DNA of 64,000 bases from Nepenthes gracilis. Lineage: Eukaryota; Streptophyta; Magnoliopsida; Caryophyllales; Nepenthaceae. The stretch covers positions 1,984,001 to 2,048,000 of the forward strand of contig BSYO01000016.1 in NCBI GenBank assembly GCA_033239525.1. The letters run 5' to 3'. Positions within the stretch are counted from its first letter, which is position 1; every line of letters begins with the position of its first letter. Made by a program: the position numbers and the translations under genes. This document shows, piece by piece, positions 52,568-64,000 of the stretch. Under the pieces are notes generated by a model. The model ran no database searches. It saw only the letters and a program-made list of their open reading frames with translations, and was not told the DNA's origin.

Positions 52568-55500
52568 TCAGTGGCATCCAGGGCCACCGTAAAAGAGATA
52601 CAGTTCAGAGCTGCCTTGCTGAAACTGATAGTTATAACAATTCGGCGCAGGAGCTATTCCCTGGAAACTGTTCGCCGGCGGAGATATAACATTCCCGTAG
52701 GTATCTACGCATTGAAGATCACGTACGTAGCTTGCTTTTCCATAACCTTCGGTCGGAAAATGACCGCTTCCCATCTGAGTTGTCGTGTGGAATCCACCGG
52801 TTCCGGACGAGTCGTAAATCTCTCCTCCCCATTCTACGGTATCGGCACCATTAGTTATGGAGTTGTATATCGACGCCGGCCAGTATCCGACAACAGTCCC
52901 CCACAGGTAGAGCCACCAGTTTCCGGTCGCTGGGTCCTAATTAAAGTATTTATTTCATTTATAGAAAAATAAAATCTGTTCATAAAAACACTTATATGAG
53001 TTCAATTAAGATTGAATTCAAGTGACAGATATGTCAAGTCTAAAAGAAATTTATAATCGATAAGTCTGATAAGACCAAATAATGCCTGATCATTCGGCCC
53101 AAAGGTCTTAACATATCCATCAACAAACTATATTGGCCGATTTGAGTTGGCTAATGACCATCTCTATCTTTAAGTAAAATTATAATTTTGATTGTGTCGA
53201 AGGACGGCTTCACCCAGGACCATCTCTATCTTAAAAATCTAATTAGACTTAATCTTATAACTTTATTTATCTATAATACTTTTATATATTGATCAAACAT
53301 TATAAAATTTCATAACAATTAAATCAGATCAATCAAATAGCACAATTTTAACTACGTCTTTTTTTATATGTACAAAATAGTTGGATATACATTTGTATAT
53401 TTATTATATTCTTCATCATTCTATACTCAGTTTTCTACATTTTAGAGTACTTTTTTTGCTTGAAAACAAAAACATGATGGCATGAACGGTTTATGAGTTA
53501 GTTCAGTCAAAGGTTATATTAAATAGACAACCATAGTTAAATTGTTGGGTGAATACCAAATAGCAATTTTATATTCTATCGTGTATGTGTTGAGTAATAA
53601 ATAGATGAAGATAGGAGATTTTAGGATCAAAATTCAGTAACACTTGATTAGTAAGTCTTTGATATCATATCAATTGACAATATAAATCTAAAACACTAAA
53701 GTAGACCTGTAAAATTAGTAATTTAGTTGAAATTAAGTTAACAAAAATCTAACATAAAAGATCAGAAAACCTAAGACTAAAATGATAAAAAATCACATGA
53801 AAATACTTTTATTCTACTTAAAATAAAATGAGCAAAACAATATAATTATATATATACATATACATTCTATGTAGTAAAATTGGTCAAGATTTATTATGGT
53901 TGTTGTTTAAAGGTACAAAATACTTAAAAGAAAAAGAAAAGAAAAATCAACAAATCATTAAGGATTTTACCCTTTGTATGGATTCGTTTAACTCATATTG
54001 TTGTCCGCCGTATACAGAGGGTTGTAACGCCATACCAATGGCATAATAGTTGTTAGTTTGCACAAATCCTGGGCAAGTTAAATCATAGCAACCCGTCGAG
54101 GTATAACCATCGGCCTAAATATTCATATTAGTAATAAAAAAATCAAGTCAGATAATTATATATATAAATTTAAATATTTTTAAATTATATATAATAACCC
54201 GTAATATTTTAACCTGATTAAGAACTTACTGTCCAATATATGAAAAATCTTGGCTGTGAGTCACCTGTTCTTCCTGGATACACCTATACAACGACCATAT
54301 TTGATGTTAATTTTACAATTTGGTATATATAATATGATCCATGTATCTTCAAGTACATTTCTACTAATGCTTTTAATATAGCAATATAAGTACCTCTTTA
54401 CTAAATGCTATATTATTGGGATAGATTGCCCTATTCTGATTAATTAAAAATTATTTTTTTACTCATAGGTGATAACATTTTCTTCTATCTTCAAGGTTCC
54501 TTTTCAAAGACAATAATATGGGACGTGATAGTAACTAAATACATTCCATGCTTTCCTCATAAGTATAGTATTTCGAGTAGAAACAAGTTTGATCTTAAAA
54601 CTCAACAAAATTCAGGTACACACGAACCTGCACACACAAATATATACATATATGTGCACATGTACACACTATAATTATAATTAAATGAGGTAACAGTAAT
54701 CAAATTTGACATCTAATAAGAATTTTTCAGTGTAGTGTCGGCCATTCAATTTTTTTGAAGGAATTATGGTGAGTACTTTGAATTCATTTTCAATTGTCAG
54801 GCACTAAAAGCTAAGATCATTGAGTTCAAATCTTTCATTATCAGCTTTTCATCAATTTTTTCTCATCAAATGTCTGTCTTTAGACATTTTCACTTTATTT
54901 TTTTAAAATTACTTATAATTGTCTTTAATTATCTCTTATTATATATAAACGTAGAGAAATCGAGAGACTTACTTGCCATCCTGCTTCAATGGTATTCAAG
55001 CTGGATCCACTGCCAGCAGAGATCCAAATTTGAGTAAGGCTGAAGTCCCCGTTAGGGTTTTCCAAAGTGGGATTCCATATGTTAATGGTTGCATTTGCTC
55101 CTTGCAACGATGCAGAACCGTAAAAGTATGCAATGACAGCATACTATCACCACTCACATAGATCAAAATAATAAGATTTTGAAGTAGTACATATATAATA
55201 AGTTATTCTGTAGGTCTCAATCAGAGAAACAAAATGCATGCATGCTATCCTTTCACGTAATGGCCATGCATGTTAGTGTTAGAATTATCCAACGTAACAT
55301 TTTATATGTTTAATTATTTGTTAGAATGATTAGAAATTATAATTTTATATAATTTTAATATATTTAACTAGAGAAATTATTTCTTTAGTGTGTTTTTTAT
55401 TAAAAAAAAGATATTTAATTGACTAAAGAATTTATATTATTTGTATCATATAAATAATAGAAATATTTATCATATATGTTTGGCTAAACGGATAATTTTT

Positions 55501-57304
55501 TCTGAATAGATATAAGAGGAAGTTTTATATATGAAAATAGTTTTTTTTTTTAACCCTTCTTATTTTTTTGATATAAGGAGTAAGTCTCAAAAAATTGCTT
55601 GAACACTTTTTTACAAAATTCTTAATCTTTCATTAAAATAGAAAAATAAGGTTAAAATGAGAGAAATGGATTCCTATTTTTTGAGAAAAAAAAGAATAGA
55701 ATATAGATTCAGATTTATCACTAATACTTAATTACTCTTATTGTAAAATACTATGATAATTTTGATGATTAATATAATAATTTAAAATCTCATAAAATTT
55801 TATATATACAAGAACTCTTATTTTAATTTTTATACAAGATGAATTAATTTATATACAAAGATGGATTTTTAAATGAGACATACAAATTTAATTTCCTATA
55901 TTTAAGAATTTGATAGGAGAATGACAAATTGCTGAAGTGCAAGGTCGGTCATGATCCTTCTAATTCCACTTTTTGTCAAAAAATTGGAATGTTAAGAAAA
56001 AATCATTTATAATAAATCTTTATTAACAATTAGATACCAAGTATTTGAGAAAATCCTTGTGACCAATAAATTTTGCAGTATGATTATAAGTGAAAGGGCT
56101 AATAATTAATTAATTGATAGGATAAATTTGCTTAGACGATAAGAAAAAATGAAAAAAATACCAAAAATAAAAAAAAAAGGGGATGTAGAAGATTTACCTG
56201 GTGGTTCGTATTTGCACTTGGTGGGGCAAATTTCAAGTTAGGAAATTGTTTTTTCATGACGGGGAGACCAGTGATAACTTGCCTTCTAATTGGGATTGAA
56301 CCTTTAGGGCACTCACCATTTTTATGCCATGGTTGTTCAAGCTTATTGTATTCACCAACCTTGGATGCATATGAACTAGGTTGCATCTACCAAATCATAT
56401 ATATAAAACTTTAGTTATGTAATAAATATAATTTGATATGATAATGTTATATGATTATTATTCGGCTACATATATAATTAATTACTCTAGTTATGTAAAA
56501 ATTTGACAATATATATGTCACGTCAAAATCTTTGGATGGTTGGCCTCAACAATTTGTACTATACATAATAATAGAGTTTGAAAGAAAGAAGTTTGGTAGG
56601 CCTCAAACTCCCTTCCTTTGTTTTTCTTGAAAAGAAAGAAGTTTATATCATAGAGTTTGGAAACACAGAAATAGTCATATATTTATACTATAACGTTTAT
56701 TTTTGTAATTTGACTTATAATCTTCAATTTACAACAAAAAATCTACAATGTTACATCAAAAAAATATATATATTATAATCTAGCAATATATATTTTTATT
56801 ATAAATCAATAAGTATAAACCTGTAAAGTGTGATTCTTTAAAAGTGGGTGGTCAAAAGCTGGTTGCTTATATATATCAACACAATCAACCACCTCTCCAT
56901 CATCTCCCTGCAAATAAATAATAGAACACTAATATCAATATTTACAATAGCATGATCACTGTAAAAAAAAAAAAAAATTAGGGATACCATTTTAATTCTT
57001 TAGGGTACTAATTTATTTATTCTTACATATATTTTTATATACGTTCAATAGTTTGAATGAGTAAAACATCACAAAATATAAGATCAATGAAAACTGATTA
57101 AAATGCATCTCTATAATAAAATCTAACTATATACCAAGAGAGTTTGTTAATTACCTTTATGGTTTTGATAGTACCCTTTGGTTTATTGGCTAATCTTGCT
57201 TGAATCGATCTTGCTTCAGCCAAAGGATAGTTGAAATAAAATACAGAGGAAAGTATAACAAATGTGAAAAACTTAGCTTGCATAGTTGAAGCCTTTTTAA
57301 ACAT
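52568..57304 (-). CDS. Secreted neprosin-domain (DUF239) protein, putative glutamic peptidase
   Basis: Seven exons join in frame: 57304-57155, 56907-56821, 56386-56198, 55143-54973, 54283-54230, 54114-53971 and 52936-52568, giving 387 residues. A signal peptide (KFFTFVILSSVFYF, likely cut after AEA at 31) sends it to the secretory pathway. The propeptide region has GDDGEVVDCVDIYKQPAFDH and HPLLKNHTLQ, then RRQ before the mature domain, as in the neprosin activation peptide family. The catalytic domain shows INIWNPTLENPNGDFSLTQI, TIEAGWQ and VEWGGEI. Glu195 and Glu304 are 109 apart, the same spacing as the two catalytic glutamates (188 and 297) reported for Nepenthes neprosin, a prolyl endopeptidase. 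The fold-stabilising GCYDLTCPGFVQ and the C-terminal FYGGPGC are present. The gene looks intact. The family is large in plants and most members have no known substrate. Confidence 0.94.
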
Positions 57305-57356
57305 CAAATTTGAGATTACTAATTAGGCCGTGCTCTTAACTTGCATGAAAAACTGA

Positions 57357-57366
57357 TATATTTATA
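57357..57366 (-). promoter_or_regulatory. TATA box of the neprosin-domain gene
   Basis: The minus strand reads CTATAAATATA about 55 bases before the start codon, implying a very short 5' leader. Confidence 0.6.
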
Positions 57367-57783
57367 GGGAAAGGAAGCTAGCTTAGTTTAGAGCTAAATT
57401 AGCATTGAAATTCATAACCATGAGCACAAAGAAAAGTTTGATACATAAAACTTTCGATATATGCAGAATTTTTGGACAAGTTGAAAAACATTAAATATAT
57501 TGATTATAAGCAGTCTTATATGATATTATATAAAATATTATTTTTATGGCTCGAACATATAACTTTCAACTTATATGATGATAATTTTACCTATTGTAAT
57601 AATTTTATGGGTATATTTTGAGGAAAGTTTTTTGTTGGAATATTGAATAAAATGCTTGAGAAATTTGTAATTCTTTGTTAATGTGTTGGTCCATATGCTA
57701 GTACTAGTAGACCTCTCCATATTTAGTCTATGATCCCCATGGTGCAGGGAAAAACAATATTGTTTGACTATTTATTTGGGTCA

Positions 57784-58832
57784 TGATGTGTATCTAGAAT
57801 TGGACTTTAAACAAATTCGGGTTGATTGGGTCGTTTAGATCCGATTTCGTTCACCGAATTTAGACCATTCACACCACTACAACAAATAAGAGGTCAGATA
57901 TTGGCGGAATGTTGTCCCACTAAAGACATTCCGACGTTCAAATCAGTAATAGATCTTTGATTTATAAGAAGATAACTAGAAATGAGAGTTAAGAGTGAGA
58001 GAGATTGAGGTGGGAAGGAGTATTCGCCTTTAGATGTAAGAGATGTTCTGGCGGCTCGTTGAGAGCGTAGTTTTTTGGCTCAGTGTTTGCGAGAAATGAG
58101 CGAAAAGTTAAGTTCTGTAAGCATGAAAGCTTTGAAGGACAGAACTCAGGGAGTGAGTGAAGTCTCTGAAATCTGAAGACCTAGTGTGAGATTATTGAAA
58201 TAAGCAATTGTATGCTTAGAAACGAACGTTAGTATGCTCAGGGATTTTTTCGTCATAGTTATTTGTTGTTTCGTCTTTATCTTCTAGGAATGGAGATTCC
58301 GTAGGTTTATATAGATGGAGGGTAGGGCAACCTTTATTGGCTAAGAAGATGCGATTCCTACATCATGTTGGTCGGCCTTCCTTAAGTAGGAATGTTTGAC
58401 TTGTGCAATCTGTTGGGATCGTTTCCTTTTCTAGCGGACAATGGTTTTCCAAATTACTTGCATTTCCTCTGCGTATCTATTACCGTTAGAGTTCATTATA
58501 GGTAGGAAGAGAGAATCTAGCGCCTCCTTCATGGGAAGAGCGTTGAATTTGTTGATACTCTTTTTAGTGCAGATTGGTTTCAAAGAAGGCGTGAAATTAG
58601 AAAAATGGAACCATTATTTATCGTGTACGGAAACGTGGGCCAAACTAGGCTTAGCCCATATAAGGTTTTTACCTCTTCTCTGTCTGCTTACTATGGTGCT
58701 TTCGATCAATAGAGATGTTAACTATCTTAAGGGAGCATGTTGATTGCCTAATTGGTCTTTCACACATCCGGACCTTCTTGAATTTTGGGCCGTTTTTCGT
58801 ATTGGGTCAGCCCACTATAAGCTTACCGATCA
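57784..58832 (+). mobile_element. Solo LTR with 5-bp target duplication GGTCA
   Basis: The element starts TGATGTGTATC and ends TTACCGATCA, so TGAT pairs with ATCA. GGTCA is found directly on both sides (57779-57783 and 58833-58837). It is 1049 bases long with no coding region between LTRs, hence a solo LTR. The copy at 36926-37688 belongs to the same family. A 100-codon open frame inside (58441-58743) has no recognisable protein features. Confidence 0.92.
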
Positions 58833-58837
58833 GGTCA

Positions 58838-61800
58838 TTTTAAGTGTAAATGCACTATCAATCCTACCACCAGTTATATGACCAATTAATAATCCATAAT
58901 ATTTTCTAACTATAAAATATTATTATATTTTTAGATAAGTAAATAATTATGTTAAATATTCATAAACTATATAAACACTGTCCCAATAAATGCTACTATG
59001 GTTCATAAAATTAGTGGTTTGGATTAAGTTGACCGACTTATAAAATGCAACAAATGGCCCAAATTATTAAGGGTGAGTTTGGTTTGATTTATAGTTTTAA
59101 ATTTATTAGTCTAATAAATCTCATTTGTGGAGTCTCACAAATAATAAAACAAAAAATAACATCCCAATTGAAAGGTAAAATAATACCATCATCAATCAAA
59201 TTTCAATATCAATGTTATAAGATATTAATATCTAAAAAAAATGGCATTGCACTCTTTTTACGATCCTGTTTCATCTCATCTGATTGAATTTTTTAATATA
59301 CAATACATCAAAAAATAATATTTACCAAAAAATATCCTAAATCGGACATATTTTAAACTCCTATTTTTTGTTTTGTTTGTACAATTTGACAAGTTTTCTA
59401 AAGCTCGGATTGTATTATGATCTTTCCAAATATTAAAATTCACTATATATTTGGTTAATGGAATGAAAGAATGTGAGAATAGAATAATTATTTTTAGAGA
59501 ATATAATAAGATAAGACTAGAGTAAGATGTGAATAGAGTTAAAAATTATTATTCCTATATTTGATTATTGGAATATGATAAGTTGAGATTAGTATTCTAA
59601 TATTTAATTTGTAAAATAGTATGAGAAATAAAGTCAAAATTTATCATAATGATATTTTTGTTCTTATTTAAAGAAAATAATTTTCTTTTTCCTTATATAT
59701 ATATAATTCTAAATTATTATTTATTATAATATATATTTTTTATCAAATAAAATCCATGTTTAATAAATATTTAATATAATATATATAATTAAATCTATAA
59801 TTAAGTATATATAATTTGATGGTTGGGATTATTTTAAAAGTGACAAAGATAAAATTTGGTATAATATTTTAATAATTTTTTTAAAATTTAGCTTTTAATT
59901 ATAAAAATAAATATCAATTGCTAAAAAAAAAAAAAGAGATTTTAATATTTAAAAGAATTGAAACAAAAACCCGAGTCCTACCTCTTGGTTTAGAAAGCAA
60001 TTTTGTGGTGAATATCCCTGAAAATATGTATTAATTTGAATTTATTTCAATGTATCTTGTGGGCATTAGGATTAGGCTACGACCTTGACCACTAATAAAT
60101 TCTTGAACTTTAATTGTTTTGTTGGACTAGCTAATAAACCTTTGAAAATAAAAGTTATTTTGTTTAAAAATAAATAATTATAATTTAATTATTTTTTAAA
60201 ATATAATTAAAATTAATTATTTTAAATAATTAAATTATAATTATTTATTTAAAAATAAATAATTAATATAAAAATTTAAAAAATTGCATGAATATTTGAG
60301 AGAAGAAAGCTCATTTTCTCTTTCCATAAGAAGAAGCCTTTGATGAATCTTTCATCTCACTTTGGCTATGTTGGTCCACCAAGACTTACCTCGAGACTTG
60401 CTCCATCGCATGAACTATATTTTATTTGAGAATACTCTATTGGTCTTGACCGACCAAATTAAAAAATTAATCTGAAACTCTTTTGTAGGAAAAATTTTCA
60501 CATTAATACTGAGGTGGGATTGATACGATTCTAATGAAGATGGCCATTATATTGACAACGTGACTTTTATCTCTGTATTGATATGTAAATACTGGTGAAG
60601 TAAAAAGATATATTCAAGACACAACTTTCAACCACCAACAACTCTGGGTTCCTACTTCATGGAATAGGATCCATGGCTTATAACCACTAAGCCTTAAGTA
60701 TAAAATTAAAAGGTGAAATTACAATTACAAACGAGCTATTTTAAGTTATTTCACTCTTTATCCTGTATCACTTCCATGATTGGTTCAAGAAGATCGAAAA
60801 TAAAAAAATCTTATTGATTAATGAATTATTCAATTACATTATTTTTTAAATAAATTATCAGTAGTTTGTTTAGTAAATTGTCACAAATTTTATGATCACT
60901 TTATATTTTAGAGTTCTTATGAGAGCCCTGATTTTTTGATGCAGTGGATTGTATATTTTGTTGTTCTACTATACTAATTAATTTAATTATTAATAAATTA
61001 ATTTAATATATATTTTTTATTTTAGTTTTCTTTTGAAACTCTTCTTTTCATATCGAACTGTATCGGGGATGCTCCCGGTGAAGGTTTTATTTATAGATGG
61101 GGCCTCATGTAGTTTTGGCCAACCTAACTGAAGGATATTTGATATACACTCTAATATTTGTTATATTTTAAACTCTGAAAAAAATAAAAATAAAATATCA
61201 AAGAATAAATACTATGGATACAAAATAAATAAATTAAAAAAATATAAATATAAAAATATATAAAAAATAAATATTATGAATTTTCTTATAAAAGCATGGA
61301 AAAGCAAGTTTAGAGAGTATTATATAGGATATAAATTAAAGTTCCACGTATAGGATAGGATTATTAATTAACTTCTTATTTTTCCTTGCTGCATCTCTTT
61401 ACTTCATTTTATTTTTCTGTACATAGAAATATTTGTTTTTAAGGTAAACTTATATTTATCAGCTTCACAGACTTTGAATAAACAAAATTTATTAAAAAAA
61501 AACAAAGTTCAATATATATATATATATGTTTTCATTTTAATTTTAGAAAATTAAATTTAATTAAAAATTTTAGTTTGAATTTACTGTAAACAAATACATC
61601 TTTTTAATTTTGGATTTTATAAATGTTATTCAAGAGCTTATAAATTTACTGAATATAAGTAAATTTGAGAAAAAAAATGGATGACTGGGAGGAATTTGAT
61701 AAAATAAAAATATTTTTAATATATAGTGATATTATCAACTTATAAAAGGAAAGAGAGTATTGATTTATCTTCCCATAACATGAAAGTCAGCATTTATTAG

Positions 61801-63732
61801 TCTTCTAACCAAAATTTACTTTTATATTCATAAGGGAGTTACATATTGTGAAATTATATATATTGATGACTGGCTATTTTCAATATACACTCAATATTTT
61901 AATTAAAATTTTGCATCATTTTTTATCCATAAATAGTTGAGCAATTAGGAAGAATGATTTAAATTTTAGAAAATATACATAGAATTTCAATTTCAAAAAT
62001 AAAGGATAATGTTGATGATCACTTGCCCTAAGGAAAATTCACCTTCAATAAATGATATTGAAGTGAGTAATTTTGGAGGCCTTTTTCATGCCTTGGATGA
62101 CATTCTTTGCCGACTTACTTGCTTTAATGTGATAGGTGCAAAATCTCAAAAAGCCAAGTAGGTAGAAATTTATCAAGGATTGAACAACTGTATCGAGTCC
62201 TAAACAGAATGGCAAAGGTTATGAATAGGATGATTCATACGATCCACAACATGGGCATGGTGAGACAAGCCATAACAATGATGGTGGAAGAAGTTCCTTT
62301 GAAAAATTTACGAGTTAATGAGTCCTATGTTTCATTTGAAAAATAATTACATAAATTATTGAGATTATTACGAATTTGGATGAGACTTTTAGAGCTGAAA
62401 TGTTGAGCATAGTGCCTAGTAGGTATATGAGCCACACTCTTGCCTCTATAATAGTGTAGCTAGCACTTCAGGAGTGTAGGGAAGGAGTTTTATATATGCC
62501 TAGCGGTAGAGTTGGTGTTTATAGTATGTATGTGTAATACCCGAGTGCTAATTATGATATATAATAACACAATAATTAAATTAGCTAAGCAAATAATAAA
62601 TAAGAACTATGAGTTTGGACAAGAAATAAAGTGTCGGGCTATAATGGTTGGGCCTAGTAGCGCACATGACCCATGCATGTGTTCAATTAACAAGCAGAAC
62701 TTGTGCTTGATTTAAGTATGAGGAGAGTAAAAGTGTGTTTTAGGCAATATTTTCAGAACCTAGAGTGCACATGAAGGATGATAGTGTGATTTTCTTCCAA
62801 TATTTTAGTATTTGATGCATATATGATGGGTGCATATATATATTGGCTAGCATTGGCTTTCACATTTGATGGGTGCACAATTGTTATGTCGACATTGATA
62901 TCAAAATATAAATATAATGACGTTAGATACATTAATAAAAATTGGGTCACAATCCTACAACAAACGTTATATAACATTGAAACAATTCCTTATAAAATAT
63001 AAATTATATCTTAGGAATTCAGTCAAAGCTTTTGGTGTTTAGCCCTATAATCGATGTAAATCCTCAATATTCATCAAAATGTAAAGAAAAATAATCTCAA
63101 ATCCTATATCTAATGTCAATTGCATCAATATTGTAGAATAAGGCTCATTGGCTATAATGACACAATATCTCCAAGAAATTATTTGTAACTATCGCTTAAC
63201 ATTAATAATAAATCCAAAATACTATAAAAATACACTAAAAGCAAATGCTCTCGAATTTTCTTCCAATTCAAAACTCTTCAAATGAATAAAAGTTTGCTTA
63301 TTTGAAAGGTGATTAGACATATTAAAAGTAAATTTAATATTTAATAAAGAATATATACGTGTGAATTTGTGCCGATAAACATGATAAAAATATAAGAAAG
63401 ATAATAATAATCATATGCAAAAATATCAAAAATTAAGAACCAATGGCCAATGATGACTTCACTAATTGGAATTAAATATCAAAGGTTGGGCTATGAATTT
63501 TTTACATAACTCAAGTTATACACCACTATTTAAGATCTATGGGTAAATCAATTGTATATTATGTCTTATAAATGGAGATGGAAATCACTTTTTGAATTCA
63601 TTAATTTTAGCTTATGACATTATCTCATAAATTAATATATTAGGATATATCTATACACCCTCCAAATCTGGATGATAATCTTCGGCACATCATTCAAACC
63701 GGATGTAACGGATCTCAATTCTTGCTTTAATT
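58838..63732. other. AT-rich spacer
   Basis: No gene was recognised. It holds long A/T tracts, a perfect 27-base inverted repeat at 60168-60250, and MITE-like sequence near 59450-59640 (ATGGAATGAAAGAATGTGAG). A more balanced stretch at about 61990-62520 has short coding-like pieces interrupted by stops and may be an old transposon fragment that I could not assign. Confidence 0.45.
60168..60250. repeat. Perfect 27-bp inverted repeat
   Basis: Arm 60168-60194 and arm 60224-60250 are exact reverse complements made only of A and T, separated by a 29-base loop. It can form a long hairpin or cruciform and may be a fold-back element or a matrix-attachment-like AT region. Confidence 0.93.
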
Positions 63733-63813
63733 CCCTTTGGTTGTTTCCCGTTCCCGTTTCCCGGGCCCCGTTCCCCCGTTTCCCTTACCCGTGCCCCATT
63801 TCCCGTATATAAT
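63733..63813 (+). promoter_or_regulatory. C-rich promoter-like block with TATA-like motif
   Basis: Ten runs of three or more C lie between 63733 and 63804, with short spacers such as GTTT and GTT. A TATATAAT follows at 63806-63813. On the minus strand this is a strong G-quadruplex candidate. The arrangement looks like a core promoter for a plus-strand gene starting past the window. Confidence 0.5.
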
Positions 63814-63854
63814 ATGTAGATGAGTATAATGAAGGAAGGAGAAGAATATTTTGC

Positions 63855-63881
63855 CTCTCTCTCTCTCTCTCTCTCTCTCTT
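63855..63881 (+). repeat. CT microsatellite, probable 5' leader of an off-window gene
   Basis: A CT run about 45 bases after the TATA-like motif is followed to the window end by pyrimidine-rich sequence with no ATG, including a CCCTAACC telo-box-like motif near 63950. This is the usual look of a plant 5' UTR. Confidence 0.6.
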
Positions 63882-64000
63882 CCCTCCCCTCACGTTCTGT
63901 TTTCTCTTCCTTCCTCATTCCTCAACCCACCTCCCTGACCTCGGTTTACCCTAACCACCGTCTTCATCCGCCAGAACTCCCCTTCCCCGTCACTTCTTCG

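Noticed and set aside
52571..52972. Plus-strand frame of 133 codons
   Set aside because: It is antisense to the last exon of the neprosin-domain gene, whose motifs are clear.
61990..62520. Possible gene or transposon fragment in the right spacer
   Set aside because: Short coding-like pieces are broken by many stops and match no family that I recognise.

Overview
The window reads as nuclear DNA of a flowering plant, most likely a eudicot. It has spliced plant-type genes with GT-AG introns, AT-rich spacers, a nuclear tRNA-Lys gene, Ty3/Gypsy and Ty1/Copia retrotransposons and several LTR remnants. I cannot name the species. Exon boundaries below were worked out by hand from splice consensus, frame continuity and family knowledge; no database or transcript was consulted. 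A single ambiguous base (N) lies at 36969.

Layout. 1-4226 (+): the last three coding exons of a class III HD-Zip transcription factor, with an intron built of SINE-like tandem repeats. 4650-5657: solo LTR with a perfect target-site duplication. 5997-6069 (-): tRNA-Lys(CUU). 6143-6470: tandem repeat. 9943-15781 (+): complete five-exon Aux/IAA repressor of the IAA26/IAA18 type, carrying a second solo LTR in intron 1. About 17067-25717 (-): nuclear poly(A) polymerase with at least ten coding exons. 26815-36800 (-): a full-length but dead Gypsy element of the Tat type, with LTRs, primer site, gag-pol remnants, a second RNase H and an antisense ORF. 36926-37688: truncated LTR copy. 38835-41706 (+): plant-specific protein with two membrane segments and no known function. 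42214-43141 (-): OXIDATIVE STRESS 3-like protein. 45653-51195 (+): decayed Copia element. 52568-57304 (-): secreted neprosin-domain protein in seven exons. 57784-58832: third solo LTR with target-site duplication. 58838-63730: AT-rich spacer. 63733-64000: C-rich and CT-rich promoter-like sequence that may belong to a gene beyond the right edge.

The genes do not form a pathway. HD-Zip III and Aux/IAA proteins both act in auxin-linked development, but their adjacency is probably chance. The main story is mobile DNA: three solo LTRs with exact 5-bp duplications, one complete Gypsy element, one Copia element, and a family of GATA/CGATA-rich repeats found three times, each time inside an intron. 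I found no convincing new biological system. The best leads are the SINE-like tandem array, the decayed duplicate of the OXS3-like exon 2, the in-frame 102-nt exon-internal intron candidate in the poly(A) polymerase, the unusual direct repeats around the truncated LTR, and the strong G-quadruplex candidate near the right edge.
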